A stretch of DNA of 64,000 nucleotides from Superficieibacter sp. HKU1 (GTDB lineage Bacteria; Pseudomonadota; Gammaproteobacteria; Enterobacterales; Enterobacteriaceae). Numbering within the stretch: position 1 is the first letter of the stretch; each line of letters starts with the position of its first letter. This document shows positions 38,243 through 46,937 of the stretch, in pieces. The stretch is taken from contig NZ_CP119754.1 of the NCBI RefSeq assembly GCF_029319185.1, positions 2,108,001 to 2,172,000 of the forward strand, written 5' to 3'. Position numbers and translations under genes: made by a program. The notes beneath the pieces are model-generated. The model was not told where the DNA came from and did no database searches. It was given only the letters and a program-made list of their open reading frames with translations.

Positions 38243-38467
38243 ATGAGCACGCTTTTCCTTGCTATACCGCTAACCCTGTTCATTTTGTTTGTTCTGCCGG
38301 TCTGGCTGTGGCTGCATTACAACAACCGTTCCAGAAACGGCACGCTCTCTGCTAATGAACAGCAGCATTTGGTTCAGTTGAGCGATGAAGCGAAAAGAAT
38401 GCGGGAACGTATTCAGGCACTGGAAGCCATTCTTGATGCGGAACATCCAAACTGGAGAGATCGCTAA
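38243..38467 (+). CDS. pspB: PspB, phage shock protein B
   Basis: 74 residues: an N-terminal membrane helix (about 4-23, LFLAIPLTLFILFVLPVWLW) and a cytoplasmic leucine-zipper-like helix (LSDEAKRMRERIQALEAIL). With PspC it senses envelope stress and frees PspF from PspA. The pspC ATG shares a base with its stop (TAATG). Confidence 0.96.
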   Translation: MSTLFLAIPLTLFILFVLPVWLWLHYNNRSRNGTLSANEQQHLVQLSDEAKRMRERIQALEAILDAEHPNWRDR

Positions 38468-38826
38468 TGGCAACGATTGATTTGAATAAAAAATTATGGC
38501 GACTTCCCCAGCAGGGCATGGTGAAGGGCGTCTGCGCCGGGATCGCCCATTACTTTGATGTGCCGGTGAAGCTGGTCCGTCTCATCACCGTATTAGCGAT
38601 GGTTTTTGGGCTATTCTTCTTTGTGGTGGTGGCCTACATCATCATGACCTTCATGCTGGATCCAATGCCAGAAGGGGAGATTGACGGTGAGCGAACCCCG
38701 TCAAACAGCGAATTACTGGCTGTGGTGGACGGTGAACTGGCGGATGGCGAAAAGCGCCTGCGCGACATGGAGCGTTATGTCACCTCGGATACCTTCTCGC
38801 TTCGCAGTCGATTTCGTCAGCTTTAA
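38467..38826 (+). CDS. pspC: PspC, phage shock protein C
   Basis: 119 residues with a PspC domain near the N-terminus (KLWRLPQQGMVKGVCAGIAHYFDVP) and one strong membrane helix (about 40-64). The charged C-terminal part lies on the other membrane face. It works with PspB in stress sensing and secretin tolerance. Confidence 0.96.
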   Translation: MATIDLNKKLWRLPQQGMVKGVCAGIAHYFDVPVKLVRLITVLAMVFGLFFFVVVAYIIMTFMLDPMPEGEIDGERTPSNSELLAVVDGELADGEKRLRDMERYVTSDTFSLRSRFRQL

Positions 38827-38842
38827 TGAACAGGAGCCTGAC

Positions 38843-39079
38843 ATGAACAGTAAGTGGCAAAAAGCGAGCACCCGCGTGAAACCCGGCCTTAAGATCGCCG
38901 GCAAGCTGGTGCTGCTGACCGCGCTGCGCTACGGTCCGGCAGGCGTGGCGGGGTGGGCGATTAAGTCGGTTGCCCGCCGTCCGTTAAAAATGCTGCTGGC
39001 ACTGGCGCTCGAGCCGTTACTAAACCACGCCGCCAAAAAAGTGTCTCGCCGCTACGCAAAGCGTCAGACCCCACGGTGA
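38843..39079 (+). CDS. pspD: PspD, phage shock protein D
   Basis: 78 residues from the ATG at 38843, preceded by AGGAG; a much longer in-frame reading back into pspC was rejected. It is a very basic protein with a hydrophobic middle (KLVLLTALRYGPAGVAGWAI, LLALALEPLL) and a Lys/Arg-rich tail. It is membrane-associated, and its role in the psp response is minor or unclear. In E. coli the rhodanese gene pspE follows; here it is absent. Confidence 0.92.
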   Translation: MNSKWQKASTRVKPGLKIAGKLVLLTALRYGPAGVAGWAIKSVARRPLKMLLALALEPLLNHAAKKVSRRYAKRQTPR

Positions 39080-39095
39080 CCCTTCCGGTCACCGT
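39073..39095 (+). terminator. Hairpin at the end of pspABCD
   Basis: ACGGTGAC and GTCACCGT pair perfectly across a seven-base loop overlapping the pspD stop codon. No U tract follows. Confidence 0.6.
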
Positions 39096-39199
39096 AACAA
39101 CCCTTTCACATATTCTCCCCTGAATTTGCGGCAGCTCACAAATTACAAAATTACCCCGCTAAAATTCCTGGTTTCGCCTCGTATGACTCATGCGCTGGA

Positions 39200-39228
39200 T
39201 TGACAGCTAATTTTCACAGGAGTAGTCT
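39200..39228 (+). promoter_or_regulatory. Probable sigma-70 promoter of the ycj cluster
   Basis: TTGACA (39200-39205), a 17-base spacer and TAGTCT (39223-39228) lie 36 bases before the ycjM ATG. The -35 is perfect and the spacing ideal; the -10 is weak, suiting a controlled promoter. Confidence 0.65.
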
Positions 39229-39237
39229 CCTTTTTCG

Positions 39238-39251
39238 TGGGACCGCTACCA
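39238..39251. promoter_or_regulatory. Candidate LacI-family operator (for YcjW)
   Basis: TGGGACCGCTACCA is palindromic at ten of fourteen positions around a central CG, like LacI/PurR-family operators. It starts about ten bases after the -10 box, in a roadblock position. Assignment to YcjW is an inference from the cluster's only LacI-type regulator. Confidence 0.5.
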
Positions 39252-39263
39252 TGGAAAAGTGAA

Positions 39264-40949
39264 ATGAAGGAAAAAATTAATCAGTTGCTCACCGATGTTT
39301 ACGCCGACGCATTTTCAGAGGCACATCGTGAGGCATTATTTACTGCCATCGACCACAGTAAATTATTAATTGCGCAACAGCGTAAGCAGGGGTGGGATGA
39401 AAGTGATGTGGTGTTAATCACCTATGCAGATCAGTTTCACCACGCTGACCAAAAACCGCTGGCAGTATTTAATCAATTTTACCAGAAATGGTTTAAGTCC
39501 GTTTTCTCGCACGTTCATCTATTACCTTTTTGCCCGTGGTCATCAGACGACGGTTTCTCCGTGGTGGATTATCATCGGGTTGACCCGGAAAGCGGAGACT
39601 GGAATGATATCGCTGAATTAAAAACCCAGACGAAATTAATGTTTGATTTTGTCTGCAATCATATGTCGGCCAAAAGTGAATGGTTTAATAACTATTTACA
39701 GCAGAAACCGGGTTTCGAGAATTTCTTTATTGAGATGGATCCCGGGACGGATTTATCCGCGGTAACGCGTCCTCGTGCATTGCCACTGCTGACGCCTTTT
39801 ACCCTGAGCGATGGCTCAGTACGTCATCTGTGGACCACCTTCAGTGAAGATCAGGTTGACCTCAACTATGCCTGCCCGCAAGTGCTGTTGGCGATGGTGG
39901 ATGTGCTGCTGCATTATCTGTTGCAGGGCGCGGACTATATCCGTCTTGATGCGGTCGGATTTATGTGGAAAACGCCGGGCACCAGCTGCATTCACCTTGA
40001 AAAAACGCACCAGCTCATCAAACTGTTCCGCGCTATCGCTGATGCAGTAGCGCCGGGAACGGTGATCATTACTGAAACCAACGTGCCGCACAAAGACAAT
40101 ATCGCTTATCTTGGCAATGGCAGTGATGAAGCGCATATGGTTTATCAATTCTCTTTGCCACCGCTGGTATTACACTCGGTACTCAGTCAGGATGCTACCG
40201 CGCTATGTCGCTGGGCGCAGAGCCTCACGCTGCCTTCGGATAAAACGACCTGGTTCAACTTTCTGGCCTCGCACGACGGGGTTGGCTTGAATCCGCTGCG
40301 CGGGATTTTGCCGGAAGACGACATTCTGCGGCTGGTCGATAAACTTCAGCAGCAGGGTGCCCTGGTTAACTGGAAAAATAACCCGGATGGCAGCCGTAGC
40401 CCTTACGAAATCAACGTGACCTATATGGACGCGCTGAGTCGCCGGGATGACAGCGACGATGAGCGTCTGGCCCGCTTTACGCTGGCGCACGCGATTTTAC
40501 TGACGTTTCCTGGCGTTCCGGCGGTATATATCCAGAGCATTATGGGATCGCGTAACGATTATGCGGGCGTAGAAAAACTGGGATATAACCGCGCTATTAA
40601 TCGCCAGAAATATGACGCCGCTGAAATAGAGCAGCAGCTGTTTGCATCTGACTCGCTGCGCAGCAGAGCATACCATATCCTTTCTCAACTGATCGTGCTA
40701 CGTCGCCAGCATAAAGCATTTCATCCAGATAGCCAGTTTACTATTCAGACGCTTAATCCCAGCGTACTGTTAATTACCCGTACGGCTAATAATGGCGAGG
40801 AAATTACGGCGCTGTTTAATATTAGCGATAAAGAACAGCACGTCGATGCACACGTACAGGGTGGTTTTGATTTAATGAATAAACATACCGTTATGGAAAA
40901 ATCGGTAACATTGCGTCCGTGGCAGGTTACCTGGATCAAAAAACAATAA
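39264..40949 (+). CDS. ycjM: Glucosylglycerate phosphorylase (GH13_18)
   Basis: 561 residues from the ATG at 39264, giving MKEKINQL; an in-frame start at 39237 would overlap the candidate operator and was not chosen. It belongs to the sucrose-phosphorylase group of GH13: DFVCNHMS, nucleophile Asp in RLDAVGFMWK, acid/base Glu in ITETNVPHK, and NFLASHDGVG. The E. coli and Meiothermus homologues split 2-O-alpha-glucosylglycerate with phosphate to glucose-1-phosphate and glycerate. First gene of a ten-gene operon ending at ycjV. Confidence 0.92.
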   Translation: MKEKINQLLTDVYADAFSEAHREALFTAIDHSKLLIAQQRKQGWDESDVVLITYADQFHHADQKPLAVFNQFYQKWFKSVFSHVHLLPFCPWSSDDGFSVVDYHRVDPESGDWNDIAELKTQTKLMFDFVCNHMSAKSEWFNNYLQQKPGFENFFIEMDPGTDLSAVTRPRALPLLTPFTLSDGSVRHLWTTFSEDQVDLNYACPQVLLAMVDVLLHYLLQGADYIRLDAVGFMWKTPGTSCIHLEKTHQLIKLFRAIADAVAPGTVIITETNVPHKDNIAYLGNGSDEAHMVYQFSLPPLVLHSVLSQDATALCRWAQSLTLPSDKTTWFNFLASHDGVGLNPLRGILPEDDILRLVDKLQQQGALVNWKNNPDGSRSPYEINVTYMDALSRRDDSDDERLARFTLAHAILLTFPGVPAVYIQSIMGSRNDYAGVEKLGYNRAINRQKYDAAEIEQQLFASDSLRSRAYHILSQLIVLRRQHKAFHPDSQFTIQTLNPSVLLITRTANNGEEITALFNISDKEQHVDAHVQGGFDLMNKHTVMEKSVTLRPWQVTWIKKQ

Positions 40950-40960
40950 AGGAACGTCTT

Positions 40961-42253
40961 ATGAATAAATCAAAAATAGCGCTGTTAGCAGCGCTGGTTT
41001 CCTGTACGCTCATTTCCGGCTGTGATGATAATAATAAGCATAAAGTAGCTATCGAATTCATGCACTCATCTGTTGAGCAGGAACGTCAGGCCGTTATTAT
41101 CAAACTGATTGAACGCTTCGAGAAAGAAAATCCGGATATTACGGTTAAACAAGTTCCGGTAGAAGAAGATGCTTATAACACCAAAATTATCACCCTGGCT
41201 CGTTCCGGATCGCTGCCGGAGGTGATCGAAACCAGCCATGACTATGCCAAAGTGATGGATAAAGAGCAGTTGATCGACCGCAAAGCCATTGCTGAGGCCA
41301 TTAACGCGGTGGGTGAAGATCAATTCTATGACGGCGTTCTGCGTATTGTCCGCACTGAAGACGGTACCGCCTGGACCGGCGTGCCGATTAGCGCCTGGCT
41401 ACAGGGGATCTGGTATAAGAAAAATGCGCTGGCGAAAGCGGATATTGCTGAGCCACACAACTGGCAAGACCTGCTGGCCGCAGCGCAAAAATTTAACGAT
41501 CCGGCGCAGAAAAAATACGGTATCGCGCTGCCCACCGCCGAAAGTGTCATGACAGAACAGGCATTCTCCCAGTTTGCCTTGTCTAATCAGGCCAACGTGT
41601 TTGACGCCAGCGGCCATATCACGCTCAATACACTCGAAATGGCGCAGTCACTGGCGTTTTATCGTGACCTGGCTGCAACCACTATGCCGGGCTCGAATGA
41701 CGTCATGGAGATCAAAGACGCCTTCATGAACGGCTCCGCGCCGATGGCAATGTACTCCACCTACATCATCCCGGCGATTTTCAAAGAGGGCGAACCTGCA
41801 AACCTCGGTTTCATGGTGCCGACTGAAAAATCCGCCGCCGTGTACGGCACGATCACCTCTCTGACCATCAGTAACGGCCAGACCGAAGATGAAACCGCCG
41901 CCGCCGAGAAATTTGTCGCCTTTATGGAGAAAGCGGACAACGCCGCCGACTGGGTCATGATGTCTCCGGGTGCTGCGCTGCCGGCCACCAAAAATATTGT
42001 GAATACCCCACAGTGGAAAGATAACGAGGTCATCAAAGCCTTTGGCACGCTGCCAACTGAACTGATTGCGCAATATCCACATATGCAGGTCTTTGGCGCC
42101 GTCGCTGACAAAAACTTTACCCGCATGGGCGATGTTACCGGCTCTGGCGTCGTCAGCTCCCTGGTGCATAACGTGACCGTCGGTCAGAAAGATTTACAGC
42201 AGACCCTGACGGACAGCCAGGCGAAGCTCGATGACCTGGTTAAACAACGTTAA
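40961..42253 (+). CDS. ycjN: YcjN, sugar ABC transporter substrate-binding lipoprotein
   Basis: 430 residues from the ATG at 40961. The signal peptide ends in lipobox ISGC with the lipidated Cys at residue 21, followed by Asp22. Asp at +2 is the inner-membrane retention signal, fitting a binding protein tethered beside its transporter. It is a family-1 extracellular solute-binding protein (MalE-like), probably for oligosaccharides or glucosides. The stop overlaps a possible ycjO start. Confidence 0.93.
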   Translation: MNKSKIALLAALVSCTLISGCDDNNKHKVAIEFMHSSVEQERQAVIIKLIERFEKENPDITVKQVPVEEDAYNTKIITLARSGSLPEVIETSHDYAKVMDKEQLIDRKAIAEAINAVGEDQFYDGVLRIVRTEDGTAWTGVPISAWLQGIWYKKNALAKADIAEPHNWQDLLAAAQKFNDPAQKKYGIALPTAESVMTEQAFSQFALSNQANVFDASGHITLNTLEMAQSLAFYRDLAATTMPGSNDVMEIKDAFMNGSAPMAMYSTYIIPAIFKEGEPANLGFMVPTEKSAAVYGTITSLTISNGQTEDETAAAEKFVAFMEKADNAADWVMMSPGAALPATKNIVNTPQWKDNEVIKAFGTLPTELIAQYPHMQVFGAVADKNFTRMGDVTGSGVVSSLVHNVTVGQKDLQQTLTDSQAKLDDLVKQR

Positions 42254-42273
42254 TGGCGAAAATGGACAGTAGT

Positions 42274-43155
42274 ATGAAAAGGTTGTTTTCGGGCCGTTCG
42301 GATATGCCTTTTGCCATGCTGCTGCTGGCCCCCAGCTTATTATTGCTGGGCGGCCTGGTAGCCTGGCCGATGATATCCAATATAGAAATCAGTTTCTTAC
42401 GTTTGCCGCTGAACCCGCGTATCAGTTCGACCTTCGTCGGGCTGGACAACTACATCCGCATTCTCGGCGACCCGGGATTCTGGCATTCGCTGTGGATGAC
42501 CGTCTGGTATACCGCCCTGGTCGTTATTGGCAGTACGGCGCTGGGGCTGGGCGTGGCGATTTTCTTTAACCGCGAATTTCGTCTGCGTAAGACCGCACGC
42601 TCGCTGGTGATTTTATCCTACGTCACGCCGTCAATTTCGCTGGTTTTCGCCTGGAAATATATGTTCAACAACGGCTACGGCATTGTGAACTACCTCGGTG
42701 TCGATCTGCTGCATCTCTACGATCGGGCACCGCTGTGGTTTGACAATCCCGGCAGCAGCTTTGTGCTGGTGGTGTTGTTTGCCATCTGGCGTTATTTCCC
42801 GTACGCCTTTATCTCTTTCCTGGCGATTTTACAGACCATCGATAAATCGCTGTATGAAGCGGCGGAGATGGACGGCGCGAACGCCTGGCAGCGGTTCATG
42901 ATCGTCACCCTTCCGGCCATCATGCCGGTGCTGGCAACGGTCGTGACGTTGCGGACCATCTGGATGTTCTACATGTTTGCCGATGTGTATCTGCTCACCA
43001 CCAAAGTCGACATCCTCGGTGTGTATCTCTACAAAACGGCATTTGCCTTTAACGACCTTGGCAAGGCAGCGGCGATCTCCGTCGTGCTGTTCGTCATCAT
43101 CTTTGCGGTCATATTGCTTACCAGGAAGCGGGTGAATCTCAATGGCAACAAATAA
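42274..43155 (+). CDS. ycjO: YcjO, sugar ABC transporter permease (MalF type)
   Basis: 293 residues from the ATG at 42274 (MKRLFSGRSD), the same length as E. coli YcjO. A second ATG at 42253, overlapping the ycjN stop, would add seven residues and cannot be excluded. There are six membrane helices, and the EAA loop reads YEAAEMDGANAWQRFMIVTLP. It pairs with YcjP in the inner membrane, and its end overlaps ycjP by 14 bases. Confidence 0.93.
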   Translation: MKRLFSGRSDMPFAMLLLAPSLLLLGGLVAWPMISNIEISFLRLPLNPRISSTFVGLDNYIRILGDPGFWHSLWMTVWYTALVVIGSTALGLGVAIFFNREFRLRKTARSLVILSYVTPSISLVFAWKYMFNNGYGIVNYLGVDLLHLYDRAPLWFDNPGSSFVLVVLFAIWRYFPYAFISFLAILQTIDKSLYEAAEMDGANAWQRFMIVTLPAIMPVLATVVTLRTIWMFYMFADVYLLTTKVDILGVYLYKTAFAFNDLGKAAAISVVLFVIIFAVILLTRKRVNLNGNK

Positions 43156-43984
43156 ACGCACGCTAAGCCGTATCGGCTTTTATATCGGGCTGGCGGTCTT
43201 TCTTATCATCACGCTGTTTCCGTTTTTCGTGATGCTGATGACCTCGTTTAAAGGTGCAAAAGAGGCGATCTCCCTGAACCCGACGCTGTTACCGCAGCAC
43301 TGGACGCTGGAGCACTATGTCGACATTTTTAACCCGCTGATTTTCCCGTTTGTGGATTATTTCCGTAACAGCATGGTGGTGTCGGTCGCCTCCTCGGTCA
43401 TTGCCGTTTTCCTGGGCACGCTGGGCGCCTATGCGTTATCCCGTCTGCGTTTCAAAGGGCGGATGACCATCAACGCCAGCTTTTACACGGTGTACATGTT
43501 CTCCGGGATCCTGCTGGTGGTGCCGCTGTTCAAAATCATCACCGCGCTCGGGATTTATGACACTGAACTGGCGCTGATCATCACCATGGTGACCCAGACG
43601 CTGCCAACGGCGGTCTTTATGCTGAAAAGCTACTTCGACACCATCCCGGATGAGATCGAAGAGGCGGCAATGATGGACGGCCTTAACCGCTTGCAGATTA
43701 TCTTCCGCATTACCGTCCCGCTGGCGATTTCTGGTCTGGTATCGGTGTTTGTGTACTGCTTTATGGTGGCATGGAACGACTATCTCTTTGCGTCCATTTT
43801 CCTCTCCAGCGCCAGCAACTTTACGTTGCCGGTCGGCCTGAACACGCTGTTCAGCACGCCGGACTATATCTGGGGACGCATGATGGCGGCATCGCTGGTC
43901 ACCGCGCTGCCGGTCGTCGTCATGTATGCACTTTCCGAACGTTTTATTAAGAGTGGGTTGACCGCTGGTGGCGTTAAAGGCTAA
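43142..43984 (+). CDS. ycjP: YcjP, sugar ABC transporter permease (MalG type)
   Basis: 280 residues with six membrane helices. The cytoplasmic EAA loop that docks the ATPase is IEEAAMMDGLNRLQIIFRITVP. The protein matches the MalG/CUT1 permease pattern and overlaps ycjO by 14 bases. Confidence 0.94.
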   Translation: MATNKRTLSRIGFYIGLAVFLIITLFPFFVMLMTSFKGAKEAISLNPTLLPQHWTLEHYVDIFNPLIFPFVDYFRNSMVVSVASSVIAVFLGTLGAYALSRLRFKGRMTINASFYTVYMFSGILLVVPLFKIITALGIYDTELALIITMVTQTLPTAVFMLKSYFDTIPDEIEEAAMMDGLNRLQIIFRITVPLAISGLVSVFVYCFMVAWNDYLFASIFLSSASNFTLPVGLNTLFSTPDYIWGRMMAASLVTALPVVVMYALSERFIKSGLTAGGVKG

Positions 43985-44011
43985 GGCGGCCTGTTTAATA
44001 AGGATATTGTA

Positions 44012-45064
44012 ATGAAGAAGTTAGTAGCGACTGAACCGCGCGTAGCGGCCCTTGTTGAGTATGAAGACCGCGCTGTGGCGGCCAGTGAAGTGAAAATCCG
44101 CGTGATGTTCGGCGCGCCGAAACACGGTACTGAAGTGGTGGATTTCCGCGCGGCCAGCCCGTTTATTGATGAAGACTTTAATGCGGAATGGCAGATGTTT
44201 ATGCCGCGTCCGGAAGGGGCGGCACGTGGTATTGAGTTCGGTAAATTCCAGCTGGGCAACATGGTGGTGGGTGAGATCGTCGAAAAGGGTGACAGTGTCA
44301 CCGATTATGCGATTGGCGATTGCGTCTGCACCTATGGGCCGCTGTCTGAGACGGTGATCGTTAACGCGGTCAACAACTATAAGCTGCGCAAAATGCCGGC
44401 AGGTGCCTCGTGGAAAAACGCGGTGTGCTACGACCCGGCGCAGTTTGCGATGAGCGGCGTACGCGATGGCAACGTCCGCGTAGGTGATTTTGTGGTGATC
44501 ATCGGCCTCGGCGCGATTGGTCAAATTGCCGTCCAGCTGGCGAAAAAAGCGGGCGCGTCCGTTGTCATTGGCGTCGATCCGATTGAACATCGCTGCGAGA
44601 TCGCCCGCCGCCACGGCGCGGACTACTGCATGAGCCCCATCGGCACCGATGTCGGTATGGAAATCAAAAAAATCACCGGCAAGCAGGGCGCTGACGTCAT
44701 CATCGAAACCAGCGGCTATCCCGATGCGCTGCAATCCGCGCTGCGCGGCCTGGCCTACGGCGGCACTATCTCTTACGTGGCCTTCGCCAAACCCTTTAGC
44801 GCAGGCTTCAACCTCGGGCGTGAAGCGCACTTCAACAACGCGAAAATCGTCTTCGCCCGCGCCTGCAGCGAACCGAACCCGGATTATCCGCGCTGGAACC
44901 GTAAGCGTATCGAAGAGACCTGCTGGGAACTGCTGATGAACGGTTATCTGGACTGTGACGATCTGATCGAACCGGTCGTAACTTTTGCGACCAGCGCTGA
45001 AAGCTACATGAAGTATGTCGATCAGCATCCGGATCTGAGCATCAAAATGGGCGTGACATTTTAA
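44012..45064 (+). CDS. ycjQ: YcjQ, zinc-type D-guloside 3-dehydrogenase
   Basis: 350 residues of the medium-chain (zinc) alcohol dehydrogenase superfamily. The catalytic domain is followed by the Rossmann motif GLGAIGQIAVQLAKKAG near residues 168-184, with VIGVDP at the NAD-binding strand. The E. coli enzyme oxidises D-gulosides at C3 with NAD. With YcjS and YcjR it interconverts glucosides and gulosides through 3-keto sugars. Confidence 0.9.
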   Translation: MKKLVATEPRVAALVEYEDRAVAASEVKIRVMFGAPKHGTEVVDFRAASPFIDEDFNAEWQMFMPRPEGAARGIEFGKFQLGNMVVGEIVEKGDSVTDYAIGDCVCTYGPLSETVIVNAVNNYKLRKMPAGASWKNAVCYDPAQFAMSGVRDGNVRVGDFVVIIGLGAIGQIAVQLAKKAGASVVIGVDPIEHRCEIARRHGADYCMSPIGTDVGMEIKKITGKQGADVIIETSGYPDALQSALRGLAYGGTISYVAFAKPFSAGFNLGREAHFNNAKIVFARACSEPNPDYPRWNRKRIEETCWELLMNGYLDCDDLIEPVVTFATSAESYMKYVDQHPDLSIKMGVTF

Positions 45065-45082
45065 GGTTAAGGACAACAGCAA

Positions 45083-45871
45083 ATGAAAATCGGAACACAG
45101 AATCAGGCGTTCTTCCCGGAAAATATCCTGGAAAAATTCCGCTATATCAAAGCAATGGGTTTTGACGGCTTTGAAATCGACGGCAAACTGCTGGTCAACA
45201 ATATCGAAGAAGTCAAAGCAGCGATCAAAGAAACCGGCCTGCCGGTGACCACCGCCTGCGGCGGCTATGACGGCTGGATCGGCGATTTTATTGAAGAGCG
45301 TCGTCTGAACGGCTTACAGCAGATTGAACGCATTCTGGAAGCGCTGAGCGACGTCGGTGGTAAAGGCATTATTGTGCCAGCCGCCTGGGGGATGTTTACC
45401 TTCCGTCTGCCGCCCATGGTGTCACCGCGCAGCCTTGAAGGCGACCGCAAAATGGTCAGCGATTCGCTGCGCGTACTGGATAAGGTGGCGGCCCGTACCG
45501 GCACTACCGTTTATCTGGAGCCGCTGAACCGCTACCAGGATCATATGATCAATACCCTGGCCGACGCGCGTCGCTACATTGTGGAAAACGATCTCAAACA
45601 CACGCAGATCATCGGCGATTTTTACCATATGAACATCGAAGAAGATGATATGGCAAAAGCGCTGCACGACAACCGCGATTTGCTGGGGCACGTGCATATT
45701 GCCGATAACCATCGCTACCAGCCGGGTACCGGTACGCTGAATTTCAAACAGCTGTTCGATCAGCTGCGCAGCGACAATTATCAGGGCTACGTGGTCTATG
45801 AAGGGCGCGTGCGGGCGGAAGATCCGGCCGAAGCATATCGTCAGTCTCTCGCCTGGCTGCGTCACTGCTAA
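45083..45871 (+). CDS. ycjR: YcjR, 3-keto-glucoside/3-keto-guloside epimerase
   Basis: 262 residues, a xylose-isomerase-like TIM barrel (AP endonuclease family 2). Metal-ligand regions are visible as LEPLNRYQDH, IGDFYHMNIEE and HVHIADNHRYQPG. The E. coli enzyme epimerises C4 of 3-keto-glucosides. It sits between ycjQ and ycjS, the two dehydrogenases acting before and after it. AAGGACAACAGC lies before the ATG. Confidence 0.9.
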   Translation: MKIGTQNQAFFPENILEKFRYIKAMGFDGFEIDGKLLVNNIEEVKAAIKETGLPVTTACGGYDGWIGDFIEERRLNGLQQIERILEALSDVGGKGIIVPAAWGMFTFRLPPMVSPRSLEGDRKMVSDSLRVLDKVAARTGTTVYLEPLNRYQDHMINTLADARRYIVENDLKHTQIIGDFYHMNIEEDDMAKALHDNRDLLGHVHIADNHRYQPGTGTLNFKQLFDQLRSDNYQGYVVYEGRVRAEDPAEAYRQSLAWLRHC

Positions 45872-45881
45872 GAGGTCACAC

Positions 45882-46937
45882 GTGAAGAGTACAACGAAAA
45901 CTTCTCCGCTGCGCGTCGCCATTATTGGGGCCGGGCAGGTAGCGGATAAAGTTCACGCCTCGTACTACTGCACCCGTGACGATCTGGAACTGGTGGCTGT
46001 CGCAGACAGCCGCCTTTCCCAGGCGCAGGCGCTGGCAGAGAAATACGGTAATGCCCAGGCCTGGGACGATCCCGAGGCTATGCTGCGTGACGTTCGCCCG
46101 GATATCGTCAGTATCTGCTCGCCCAATCGCTTTCATCATGAACATGTGATGCTGGCGCTGGCGGCAGGCTGTCATGTGATGTGTGAAAAACCGCCGGCCA
46201 TGACGCCAGAACAGGCGGAAGAGATGTGCCAGGCCGCGCGCCGGGCGGGCAAAGTGCTGGCCTATGATTTCCATCACCGTTTTGCTGAGGATGCGCAGCT
46301 TCTGCGCCAGCAGGTGATGGACGGTACGCTGGGCGAAATTTATGTCACCAATGCCAGAGCCTTGCGCCGCTGCGGCGTGCCGGGCTGGGGCGTCTTCACC
46401 AATAAAGCACTTCAGGGCGGCGGACCGCTGATCGATCTTGGCGTGCATATGCTGGATGCGGCAATGTACGTGCTGGGGTTCCCGGCGGTAAAACACGTGA
46501 CGGCCCACAGCTATCAGAAAATAGGCACCCGCAAAAACAACGGTCAGTTTGGTGAATGGGATCCTTCGGCGTATACCGTGGAAGACGCGCTGTTCGGCAC
46601 CCTTGAATTTCACAACGGCGGCATCTTACGCCTTGAGACTTCTTTTGCGCTCAATATTCCGGAACAGTCGATCATGAACGTCTCTTTTTGCGGCGATCGG
46701 GCTGGTGCGACGCTGTTCCCGATGCATATTTACGACGATTGCAACGGCGAGTTACGTACGCTGTCCAGGCGCGAGCAGGCCGACGATCGCCGTCACTTCC
46801 GCAGTATGGACGCCTTCGTCCGCCACGTGCAGGGCGAGCCGATCACCATCGCAGATGCTGAGCAGGGACGCATCATTCAGCAACTGGTGGCCGCATTGTA
46901 TCAGGCCGCCGAAACAGGGAAATGTGTAGAGTTATGA
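45882..46937 (+). CDS. ycjS: YcjS, D-glucoside 3-dehydrogenase (GFO/IDH/MocA family)
   Basis: 351 residues from a GTG at 45882 with AGAGGT upstream, equal to the E. coli length; a longer reading inside ycjR was rejected. The Rossmann motif AIIGAGQVADKVHAS is at residues 13-27, with CEKPPAMT the Glu-Lys-Pro signature. The enzyme oxidises D-glucosides at C3 with NAD. The ycjT ATG overlaps its stop. Confidence 0.91.
   Translation: MKSTTKTSPLRVAIIGAGQVADKVHASYYCTRDDLELVAVADSRLSQAQALAEKYGNAQAWDDPEAMLRDVRPDIVSICSPNRFHHEHVMLALAAGCHVMCEKPPAMTPEQAEEMCQAARRAGKVLAYDFHHRFAEDAQLLRQQVMDGTLGEIYVTNARALRRCGVPGWGVFTNKALQGGGPLIDLGVHMLDAAMYVLGFPAVKHVTAHSYQKIGTRKNNGQFGEWDPSAYTVEDALFGTLEFHNGGILRLETSFALNIPEQSIMNVSFCGDRAGATLFPMHIYDDCNGELRTLSRREQADDRRHFRSMDAFVRHVQGEPITIADAEQGRIIQQLVAALYQAAETGKCVEL

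Noticed and set aside
38681..38842. Long N-terminal extension of pspD
   Set aside because: It overlaps pspC out of frame; AGGAG and the ATG at 38843 give the normal PspD.
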